Shown here: positions 1 through 7,203 of the stretch, one piece after another
Layout of the letters: each line of letters opens with the position of its first letter
Position numbering within the stretch: position 1 is the first letter of the stretch
DNA from: Odoribacteraceae bacterium
GTDB lineage: Bacteria; Bacteroidota; Bacteroidia; Bacteroidales; Marinifilaceae
DNA: 20,634 nucleotides
Assembly (NCBI GenBank): GCA_031267995.1
Contig: JAIRXZ010000059.1
Coordinates: 1 to 20,634, forward strand
Direction: 5' to 3'
The notes under the pieces: model-generated
The model's input: the letters and a program-made list of their open reading frames with translations, nothing else
What the model was told of the DNA's origin: nothing
Databases searched by the model: none
Position numbers and translations under genes: made by a program

Positions 1-857
1 ATGAGTTACTCTGACATTTGTGATCACCTGGAAGAGATGTACCAGTTGCGCCTCTCGCCGGCAACTATCACGAAAATAACAGACAAGGTGATCCCGGAAA
101 TAGAACAGTGGCAAGCAAGACCCCTGGAGCGAGTGTAACCTATCGTGTGGATGGATGCCATTCACTACAAAGTCAAGGAGGATAACGCTATACAGTCGAA
201 GGCTGATACCTCGTCATCGGGCTTGACCGGGACGGGTTGAAGGATTTGCTTGGCATGTACGTCGGTCACGGGGAGAGTGCTAGCTTCTGGCTCGGGGTCA
301 TGAACGATATACATCGTAGAGGCATTGAAGACATCTTGATTGCCAGCATGGATAACCTCAAGGGGCTATCAAAGGCGGTCAACGCGGTTTTCCCGCGAAC
401 GAATGTTCAGTCGTGTATTGTACATCAAATCAGGACTTCACTCAAGTACGTGACCCGGAAAGACCGTAATGGTGTTGTTCGTGATCTAAAAATGATCTAT
501 CGCGCGAACGATCGACAACAAGCTGAACGAGAACTGGGTAACTTCGATCAAACGTGGTCGGGAAAGTATCCTTACATCGCGAAATCGTGGATGGAAAACC
601 GGGAAAACCTATCCGGGATGTTCGACTATCCTGATCAAATTCGACGTTTGATGTATACTACTAACATCATAGAAAGCTTTAACAGTCAGTTGCGTAAGGT
701 GACCAAATCAAAGAGAGTTTTTAGCAGTGACATGGCGTTGATAAAGCTGCTGTTCCTGGTGTAATTTAAAATATTAGAGAAGGTAAGGCCACTGGCGGCC
801 TGGCGACAAATCATGTCGCAATTTGCCATTATCTTTAAAGACAGATGGGTAGATTGA
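1..857 (+). pseudogene. IS256-family transposase, 3' part, inactivated
   Basis: This is the remnant of an IS256-type DDE transposase, whose family normally runs to about 400 residues; the N-terminal portion lies outside the window. Frame 1 reads MSYSDICDHLEEMYQLRLSP and continues to RPLERV, then hits TAA at 136-138 where the family has Tyr. Reading continues in frame (PIVWMDAIHYKV) until a one-base deletion near 208-210. The frame starting at 237 then resumes the family sequence (LKDLLGMYVGH). A second TAA at 762-764 again falls where Tyr is expected (LLFLV*), after which the normal C-terminus follows (MSQFAIIFKDRWVD) to TGA at 855-857. The DDE residues still look recognisable: Asp in MDAIHY, Asp in SMDNLKG and Glu in NIIESFN. 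Two nonsense changes plus a frameshift make an active product very unlikely. The stretch looks less GC-rich than the genes to its right, in line with a mobile origin. No terminal inverted repeat was identified. Confidence 0.9.
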
Positions 858-1207
858 TGGTAGAAAAAGAGAAAATGACACAGTTGAGTGAACAGACTCG
901 GAGATTACTGGAGTTGAACTGTGACTTGTTGGAGCCGAAGTGTAGATTGCTGGAGTTGAACCGTGGCTTATTGGAGCTAAAGCGTTGCTTGTTGAAGTTG
1001 AACCGTGACTTGTTGGAGCCGAAGTGTTGTTTGCTGGAGTTGAACCATGGCTTATTGGGGCTAAAGCGTTGCTTGTTGAAGTTGAACCGTGGATTGTTGG
1101 GGCAAAAGCGTTGCTTGTTGAAGTTGAACCGTGACTTGTTGGAGCCGAAGTGTAGATTGTTGAAGTTGAACCGTGGCCTGTTGGGGCCGAAGTGTTGTTT
1201 GTTGTAG
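857..1207 (+). CDS. Doubtful ORF: leucine-heptad repeat protein
   Basis: This open frame begins at an ATG overlapping the last bases of the transposase remnant and would encode 116 residues. The product is a short charged head (MVEKEKMTQLSEQTRR) followed by fourteen heptads of the type LLELNRD/LLEPKCR and a final LL. A leucine pair every seven residues suggests an amphipathic helix or coiled coil, with many Cys, Arg and Lys residues. I recognise no family. The frame is set by a 21-bp tandem repeat that is equally open on the opposite strand (about 835-1263), so the lack of stops is weak evidence for translation. No promoter was seen, and the stop codon lies inside a palindromic repeat. It may be a real low-complexity protein or simply minisatellite DNA. 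Confidence 0.25.
   Translation: MVEKEKMTQLSEQTRRLLELNCDLLEPKCRLLELNRGLLELKRCLLKLNRDLLEPKCCLLELNHGLLGLKRCLLKLNRGLLGQKRCLLKLNRDLLEPKCRLLKLNRGLLGPKCCLL
905..1204. repeat. Minisatellite: 14 x 21 bp arranged as 7 x 42 bp
   Basis: Fourteen uninterrupted 21-bp units fill 905-1198, followed by six bases of a fifteenth. Two unit types alternate strictly. Type B translates as LL(E/K)LN followed by C/R/H and D/G; type A translates as LL(E/G) followed by PKCR, PKCC, LKRC or QKRC. The higher-order period is therefore 42 bp, repeated seven times. Variation is mostly single-base and keeps the heptad frame. The array sits directly between the transposase remnant and a large palindromic repeat. Confidence 0.9.
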
Positions 1208-1276
1208 AGACGTAGCGTGCTACGTCTCACGGTTTTGGCTGGTCGTGTCGTGAGACGTAGCACGCTACGTCCCTAC
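1204..1276. repeat. Large inverted repeat made of two palindromic units
   Basis: The arms are 28 nt each, 1204-1231 and 1249-1276, with one mismatch and a 17-nt loop. Each arm is itself nearly palindromic around the core GAGACGTAGC-GT-GCTACGTCTC, so the locus can fold as one long hairpin or two short ones. The same core recurs at 1450, 1520 and 1592, which marks it as an interspersed repeat family rather than a single terminator. Confidence 0.85.
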
Positions 1277-1315
1277 TGACGCGCGGGTGGGGTCACCAAT
1301 GTTGTTACCGGGGGG

Positions 1316-1403
1316 CACGCGGGGAAGGGCGCCCGCGAGGGGCGCCCCTACAACATGTCGTCAAAACGCGCGTACGGGAAAGGGCGCACGCGGAGGTGCG
1401 CCC
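1316..1403. repeat. GC-rich palindromic interspersed repeats (two units)
   Basis: Unit one (1316-1352) contains a hairpin with GGGCGCCC arms at 1327-1334 and 1340-1347. Unit two contains GGGCGCAC at 1382-1389 paired with GTGCGCCC at 1396-1403. The reverse complement of unit one matches 20321-20357 at 34 of 37 positions, so the family is present at both ends of the window in inverted orientation. It resembles the short REP-like palindromes scattered in many bacterial genomes. There is no sign of coding. Confidence 0.75.
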
Positions 1404-1449
1404 CCACGTTTTCGTTGGCGCGTGCGGTTGCATGTTGGCGGCATTTCGG

Positions 1450-1615
1450 GAGACGTAGCATGCGATGTCTCTACAGAGGTACTTACAATTCATGGGGGGG
1501 GAGGCTGTGGTAATCGGTAGAGACGTAGCGTGCTACGTCTCTACAGAGATACTTACAATTCATTGGCGGGGGAAGGTTATGGAAATCAGTAGAGACGTAG
1601 CATGATACATTTCAC
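1450..1615. repeat. Tandem degenerate repeat, period 70-72 bp
   Basis: Three units start at 1450, 1520 and 1592. Each opens with the palindromic core GAGACGTAGC. The first two continue with CTCTACAGAGRTACTTACAA and a G-rich stretch leading into the next unit; the third is truncated and degraded. The gene-free stretch 1208-1689 between the minisatellite and the operon end therefore consists almost entirely of repeat units, and I see no promoter or RNA gene in it. Confidence 0.8.
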
Positions 1616-1622
1616 ATCACGC

Positions 1623-1643
1623 GCACGGGCGACAAGCCCGCGC
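1623..1643 (-). terminator. Hairpin downstream of the operon, weak terminator candidate
   Basis: GCACGGGC (1623-1630) pairs with GCCCGCGC (1636-1643) over eight positions with one mismatch, around the loop GACAA. It lies about 47 nt beyond the stop of the last operon gene and could end the transcript. No T-run follows on the minus strand, so it may only be another interspersed palindrome. Confidence 0.25.
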
Positions 1644-1689
1644 CAGCGGGAAGGGGCAGTTTTGGTTTCAACGCGGGGGAAGGGCGGTG

Positions 1690-2391
1690 TTATATGAATT
1701 TTTCGCGGTGGCGGGTGTTGTTGATGCCGACGAGGATGAAGACGATGGAGGCGATGCACATGACCACGCGGTTGTTGAAGAGGGTTTCGTAGAAGACGCG
1801 CATGTTTTGGTTGAGGGGGATGGAGAAGGGGTTGACGAAGATGTCCCACCGCGTGCCGCTGACGGCTCCCTGGAACATGAAGAGGATGATGGATATGATG
1901 ATGATGACGACGGCGGTGCCGGAGCCGTTTCTGATGTAGCTGCTGGTCATGAAGGAGAGGGTGCCGATGAATAACGCGAGGGCAAGGCAGTGGAGGGTGA
2001 GGAGCATGGGGGGGACTTCGACGACTACCGCCCAGGTGAGGATGGCCAAGGGGTAGGTGATGGCGAAGCAGATGACGTAGGCGATGAGGAGACGAAAGAG
2101 CCATACTTTGTAGCTGTAGTTGGGGATGCCGAAGATGATTTCGACGATTTTGGCGTCCTGGTCGTTTTGCAGCCCGAAGCACATGGGGTAGAAGACGAGG
2201 AGGACGCAGGGGAAGGCGAGGATGGAGTAGGCGGTGGCCTGGGTGATTTCGTCGTCGCGGAAGAGGTTGAAGATGACGAAGACGACGAAGAAGCCAAGGG
2301 CCGCGAGCATGAAGTAGAGGAATTTGTTGCCAAAGATGATTTTGATGTTGTATTGTACAAGTTTGGCGATGACGGTGAGGAGGCGGGTCAT
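1690..2391 (-). CDS. ABC-2 type transporter permease, short form
   Basis: This 233-residue integral membrane protein probably spans the inner membrane about six times. Hydrophobic segments lie near residues 22-43, 53-74, 96-122, 128-150, 158-175 and 208-226. It has no ATPase motif and no sizeable soluble domain, which fits the transmembrane half of an ABC-2/NatB-like exporter. It is the last gene of the operon, 27 nt after the RND-ABC fusion gene, so the fused ATPase domain is its most obvious energy partner; the free ATPase at 16318-17247 is another. The substrate is unknown. The call rests on topology and context rather than a strong signature, since ABC-2 permeases are poorly conserved. 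Confidence 0.7.
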   Translation of the reverse strand: MTRLLTVIAKLVQYNIKIIFGNKFLYFMLAALGFFVVFVIFNLFRDDEITQATAYSILAFPCVLLVFYPMCFGLQNDQDAKIVEIIFGIPNYSYKVWLFRLLIAYVICFAITYPLAILTWAVVVEVPPMLLTLHCLALALFIGTLSFMTSSYIRNGSGTAVVIIIISIILFMFQGAVSGTRWDIFVNPFSIPLNQNMRVFYETLFNNRVVMCIASIVFILVGINNTRHREKFI

Positions 2392-2418
2392 GTGTTTGGT
2401 TGTTTTTGGGGTTTGATG

Positions 2419-5400
2419 TCAGGCGTGTGAGGTGATGATGGTTTGGTTTCCCTCGATTTTGACGTTGCGCAACAGCCAGAGGTAGGAGTCCTCGAGGGCG
2501 GGCAGGACGGGCGTGGCGTCGGGGAAGGGTCGCGTGGCGTGGAGGCAGCGGACGCGGATGTTGTCGCCCTGGCGGATGTGGTGGACGACGAGGAGGTCGG
2601 GTGGGAGACGGGCGAAGTCGCGGACGGGTATTTCAAATGTCCAGGTGACTCCCTTGGCGATGTTGGCCATGTCGGCGGGCGTGCCGAGGTATTTGAGTTC
2701 TCCCTTGTCGATGACGCCTACCTGGTTGCAGGAGCTGGCGATGTCCTCGATGATGTGGGTGGAGAAGATGACGATGCGGTTGCGGGAGAGTTCCACGAGG
2801 AGGTTGCGGAAGCGTATGCGCTCGCGGGGGTCGAGGCCGGCGGTGGGTTCGTCGACGACGAGGATGCGTGGGAGGTTGAGGAGGGTTTGGGCGATGCCGA
2901 TGCGCTGTTTCATGCCGCCGGAGAAGGAGGCTATTTTTTTGTCGCCGTTTTCAAACATGTGGACGGCGGCGAGGACTTCGTCGACGCGGTCGTGACGGAC
3001 GCGTTTGTCGGTGATGCCCTTGAGGAGCGCCTGGTATTCGAGGAATTCGCGGGCGGTGAGGTTTTCGTAGGTGCCAAATTCCTGGGGGAGGTAGCCGATG
3101 AGTCCCTGGAGTTCTTCGCGCTTTTCCTGGGTGTCGATGCCGTTGATGAATATTTTGCCGTAGCTCTGCTCGAACACGCCGCAGATGACGCGCATGAGGG
3201 TGGTTTTGCCGGCGCCGTTGGGGCCAAGGAGGCCGAACATGCCGGTGTGTATTTCCATGGATACGGAGTTGAGGGCTTTGAAGGGCTTGGGGGGAAGGCC
3301 GATGAAGGGGACGCGGGTGGCGGCGCGGTAGATGCTTTTTTTGAGGACGCGGAAGCGGCCGGAGAGGAGGTCGATGTTGATGTTTTTCTCGCGTATTTTG
3401 GCGGAGAGGTGGCGGGCAACGATGCCGGCGTACCAGAAGATGCCGATGAAGATGGCGCCGCCGCTGTTGTAGAATTTCCCGGCTCCCCACCAGAGGATGA
3501 CGAGGGGGGCGATGTAGTAGATGGCGTCGGCAAGGCGGGTGACGATGTTGCCGGCCGTTTTCCCGAGTCGGTTGGCGAGGAAGTCGGCGATGATGGAGAG
3601 GGTGGAGAGGGTCATGAACCAGGAGATGGCGGCGAAGAAAATTGCCCAGAAGAATAGTTCCTGGTAGACGAAGGTGAAGTAGTACATGAAGCCGGTGGCG
3701 GGGGCGACCCAGAGGAGAGGGTGGAGGTCGCTCCAGGCGCGGTATTCGGTTTTGAGTCCGAGGCGTTCGCGTATTTTTAGCCCGGATGTCCATTCGCGGT
3801 TGAAGAGGGTGGGACGGCCGTATATTTTCACGAGGTTGGTGATGGTGATAACGAGTTCGTCCTTGGCGGGGATGATGTTGCTTTGGGCGCGGCGAAGGCT
3901 GCTCTCGAGGAACCAGGTGATGCCGGGGACGAGGATGACGGCGAGGATGGTGTAGAATATTTTGTCGAGGACGTCGTCCGCCACGCGGTAGAGGAGGACG
4001 AGGGCGGTGACGAGCAGGACGGCTTGCGCTATTTTCATGAAGGTGGATTGCGTCCTGACGCGCTGCAGGGCGTCTTCCATGCCGGAGTATAGCGCCGGGA
4101 TGATGACGAGGGTGAGCAGGGTGCTCATGCCCAGTCCGCCAATGACCGTTATCGCGAAGGGGGCGCCGATGCCGGAGACGTATTCTCCCTGGCCAAGGGC
4201 GAGGGGGACGAGGGCGATGACCGTGGTGATGGCGGTGATGAGGATGGGACGAAGGCGGGAGAGGCCGGCAACGAGGAGGGCGCGCGGTTTGCGGTTGCCG
4301 TTGCGCCGCAGGAGGGTGGTGTAGTCGATGAGGATGATGCTGTTGTTGATGACGATGCCGACGAGGATGATGAAGCCGATGTAGACGGTGGCGTTTTCTA
4401 TGGAGTTGCCGGTGAGCAGGAGGGCGAGCAACGAGCCGATGGCGGCCAAGGGTATGGAGAACATGAGGACGATGGGCGCGACGAGGGATTCAAAGACGGC
4501 GGCGAGGATCATATATATAAGGAGTAGGGCGGCGAGGACGAGGAAGGTGAAGTCGTCCATTTCGCTTTCTTCGTGTATGATTTCGATGCCGACGCCCGAT
4601 GGGGTGAGTTGGTTTTGGACGAGTTCGTCGATTTCTTCGCGCGCGGCTTCGAGGAGGGTTTTGGATTCGTTGATGTCCTGGGCGAATTGGTAGACGATGT
4701 TGAGGTCTTTCATCTGGTTTTTGCGCCTGATGGTTCCCTGGCCGGGGCCGATGTTGACGCGGCTGAAGCTCTGGAGTTCCACGAGGGGGTCGTTGGCGGT
4801 TCGCTGGACGGGGGTTTGGCGGAGGTCGGCGAGGGTGGTGATGCTGGTGCGGCGGTCGTTTTCGTCGTAGTCGTTGTCCTGGAGGATGATTTCGTACTCG
4901 GCGTCGCCCGTTTTGTACATGATGTTCGTGCGGCTCTGCGGGGAGGAGGCGCTTAAGGCCGTGCCCACGAGGCGGGGGGTGATGTTATTGATGCCCATCA
5001 GGTAGGGGTCGAAGCTGATCTTGGCTTCCCGACTGGAGGGGGTGGTGCTGAGGCGGGCGTTGGAGACGTTTTCAAGTTCGTTGATCTGGTAGAGGAGGTG
5101 GTCGCCGAAGCTGGTCATCTCCTCGAAGTCTTCTCCCTTGATGACCACGCGCTCCTGTTGCGTGCCGATGCCCATCATGCGGAGGAGTCCCATGTTGCCG
5201 CCACCGAAGGAGTTGCTGCCACCGGCGGCGGCGCTGGCCGTGGTGGTGATGTCGATGTCCGGTACGCGGAGGCGTTTGGCGATGTTGTAGAGTTCGTCGC
5301 GAATCTGGACGACGGATCTGTTGTTGATCTCCTTGAAGTCTTCTTTGAGTTTGATGGAGAGGGATGCCTGGTCGGCCGCGACGGAGGAGGTGAATTCTTC

Positions 5401-7164
5401 GATTTCCGGGATGAGGAGGAGTTCTTCTTCAAAGGTGCGAATCATCTCGTCGGTGGATTGCAGGGTGGAGGTGGAGGATGGCGTGATGAGTGCCCGGAAG
5501 GAGTCGCTCTCCGGCTCGCGGAGGACGTTTAGGGTGAATGCCTGGGATAGGATGATGGTGACGAAAAGGACGATCAGGGAGACGAAGATGACTTTCGTCG
5601 GCCGCCTCAATGCCATCTTGAGGATGGCGCGGTATACCTGCACGAGGCGGTTGTGGATGGATAGGTTGTTGAAGTTGACGTCCCCGGGCTGGCGCTTGAT
5701 CAGGTAGTTGAGCGCCATCGGGATGAGCAGCAGGGCTACGAGAAGGGAGATGGTGAGGGTGGAGATGATGGAGATGCCGATGTGCTCGCCAATGAGCTTG
5801 ACCTGGTAGTTGTCCGCGAAGAGGAAGGGGAGGAAGACGGTGACGGTGGTGATGGTGGCGGCGAAGATTGATTTCCATACCTCGCGGGTGCCGCGGACGG
5901 TGGCTTCTTGGTCGGGGACGCCCTGGCCTTTGAGTCGGTAGATGTTTTCCATGACGACAATGGAGTTGTCGAGCAACATGCCGACGGCAAGGGCAATGCC
6001 GGTGAGGGTGAGGGTGTTTATGGTGATGTCGAAGAGGTAGAAGAAGTAGAACGAGGAGAAGACGGAGATGGGGATGGAGAAGGTGACAACGCTGACGATG
6101 CGGAATTTGCGCAGGAACAGGTAGAGAACGAAGATGGCAAGCAGGGCGCCGGAGAGGGCGAGGTCGATGATTTTGTTGATGTTGTCGCTCATCATTTCTG
6201 AGGCGTCGCTCTCTACTTCGATGAGTATTCCTTTGGATTGCAGGTCTTCGTTCAGGCGGTCGATCTCTTCGCGAACGCGCGCGGCGAGGTCGATGATGTT
6301 GGCGGTGGGCGATTTGGAAAGGCGACAGGAGATGATCTCTTTGCCGTTGGCGCGGGAGTAGGTCTCTTGCTCCTTGACGCCGAAGTTGATTTGGGAGATG
6401 TCCTTCAGGAGGACGGGGCCGGGGGCAACGACGATGTTGCCGATGTCTTCCGTGGCGAGGTATTCGGCGGTGACGTTGACGAAGTAGCGCTTGTCATTGT
6501 CGTAGGAGGTGCCGGAGAAGGTTTTGTTGGCCTGGTTCTGGCTGATGAGGCCGCTGATGGTGGATTTGGTGATGTTGAGGGCTTTTAGCTGGTCGGGGTC
6601 AACGATGATTTCGATGCTTTTCTGCCGCCCGCCACTGACGACGACTTCGGCGATGCCGTCAATGTATTCGAAGTAGGGGACAATCTCCAGGTCGGTGAGG
6701 TTCCTGGTGTAGTCCAGGTCGTCACCGAGGACGCGGAGGTTCATTAGCTGGTTGTTCGCGACGCTTCCGCCTCCTCCCTTGGAGACGGTTATCCGGAACT
6801 CGTCCTCGGGGAGGGTGCTGGTGATAGCCCTGATTTTCTCCTCGAGTTGTAATTGGGTGTACTTGATGTTAACCTGCTGGGAGAAGGAGACGCGGACGCG
6901 TGTCTGGCGCGTGTCGATGGTGGTTTCGATGTCTTCCACACCTTCGAGCGAGCTGATGACCCCCTCGACGGGAATGGCGGCTTTGCTCTCGACGTAGGTG
7001 GGGTCGAGTTCTTTGCCATTGTAACTGATCCCGACGTTCAATTCGGGCAACTCGGCGTTGGGGTATAGTTCCATCGGCAGGTACTTGTAGGAGAAGATGC
7101 CCATGAGCACCAGGCCGATGAATAACATGGAAATAAGTACTTTCCTTTTTATAATCGAGTTCAT
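2419..7164 (-). CDS. RND efflux permease fused to ABC transporter ATP-binding domain
   Basis: A single 1581-residue frame joins two transporter families. Residues 1 to about 1030 form a full-length RND (AcrB/HAE-type) pump: TM1 near 8-27, two large periplasmic loops, TM2-6 and TM8-12. The TM4 motif GMLLDNSIVVMENI carries Asp399, with Asn400 where AcrB has a second Asp. Residues 1045-1086 add two helices. Residues 1104-1116 (ITITNLVKIYG at 1106-1116) look like the first strand and A-loop of an ABC domain. About four helices follow (near 1148-1166, 1170-1193, 1214-1229, 1236-1253). The rest of a nucleotide-binding domain comes next: Walker A GPNGAGKTT at 1314-1322, signature SGGMK at 1415-1419, Walker B Asp1438-Glu1439, switch His1470. 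All ATPase motifs are intact. The gene lies 39 nt after the other RND gene and 27 nt before the small permease. RND pumps act as proton-driven trimers and ABC domains as ATP-driven dimers, so the assembly is not obvious. The substrate is unknown. Confidence 0.93.
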   Translation of the reverse strand: MNSIIKRKVLISMLFIGLVLMGIFSYKYLPMELYPNAELPELNVGISYNGKELDPTYVESKAAIPVEGVISSLEGVEDIETTIDTRQTRVRVSFSQQVNIKYTQLQLEEKIRAITSTLPEDEFRITVSKGGGGSVANNQLMNLRVLGDDLDYTRNLTDLEIVPYFEYIDGIAEVVVSGGRQKSIEIIVDPDQLKALNITKSTISGLISQNQANKTFSGTSYDNDKRYFVNVTAEYLATEDIGNIVVAPGPVLLKDISQINFGVKEQETYSRANGKEIISCRLSKSPTANIIDLAARVREEIDRLNEDLQSKGILIEVESDASEMMSDNINKIIDLALSGALLAIFVLYLFLRKFRIVSVVTFSIPISVFSSFYFFYLFDITINTLTLTGIALAVGMLLDNSIVVMENIYRLKGQGVPDQEATVRGTREVWKSIFAATITTVTVFLPFLFADNYQVKLIGEHIGISIISTLTISLLVALLLIPMALNYLIKRQPGDVNFNNLSIHNRLVQVYRAILKMALRRPTKVIFVSLIVLFVTIILSQAFTLNVLREPESDSFRALITPSSTSTLQSTDEMIRTFEEELLLIPEIEEFTSSVAADQASLSIKLKEDFKEINNRSVVQIRDELYNIAKRLRVPDIDITTTASAAAGGSNSFGGGNMGLLRMMGIGTQQERVVIKGEDFEEMTSFGDHLLYQINELENVSNARLSTTPSSREAKISFDPYLMGINNITPRLVGTALSASSPQSRTNIMYKTGDAEYEIILQDNDYDENDRRTSITTLADLRQTPVQRTANDPLVELQSFSRVNIGPGQGTIRRKNQMKDLNIVYQFAQDINESKTLLEAAREEIDELVQNQLTPSGVGIEIIHEESEMDDFTFLVLAALLLIYMILAAVFESLVAPIVLMFSIPLAAIGSLLALLLTGNSIENATVYIGFIILVGIVINNSIILIDYTTLLRRNGNRKPRALLVAGLSRLRPILITAITTVIALVPLALGQGEYVSGIGAPFAITVIGGLGMSTLLTLVIIPALYSGMEDALQRVRTQSTFMKIAQAVLLVTALVLLYRVADDVLDKIFYTILAVILVPGITWFLESSLRRAQSNIIPAKDELVITITNLVKIYGRPTLFNREWTSGLKIRERLGLKTEYRAWSDLHPLLWVAPATGFMYYFTFVYQELFFWAIFFAAISWFMTLSTLSIIADFLANRLGKTAGNIVTRLADAIYYIAPLVILWWGAGKFYNSGGAIFIGIFWYAGIVARHLSAKIREKNINIDLLSGRFRVLKKSIYRAATRVPFIGLPPKPFKALNSVSMEIHTGMFGLLGPNGAGKTTLMRVICGVFEQSYGKIFINGIDTQEKREELQGLIGYLPQEFGTYENLTAREFLEYQALLKGITDKRVRHDRVDEVLAAVHMFENGDKKIASFSGGMKQRIGIAQTLLNLPRILVVDEPTAGLDPRERIRFRNLLVELSRNRIVIFSTHIIEDIASSCNQVGVIDKGELKYLGTPADMANIAKGVTWTFEIPVRDFARLPPDLLVVHHIRQGDNIRVRCLHATRPFPDATPVLPALEDSYLWLLRNVKIEGNQTIITSHA

Positions 7165-7203
7165 CCTGAATCCGTTTAGGGGTTGAACGGGGGAATCCCC
7201 CGC

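Noticed and set aside
1..857. Recoding of TAA as Tyr to keep the transposase active
   Set aside because: A one-base deletion near 208-210 also breaks the frame, and the other genes use ordinary codons, so simple decay is the better explanation.
905..1204. A possible CRISPR array
   Set aside because: Units are contiguous 21-bp repeats with no unique spacers and no cas genes nearby.
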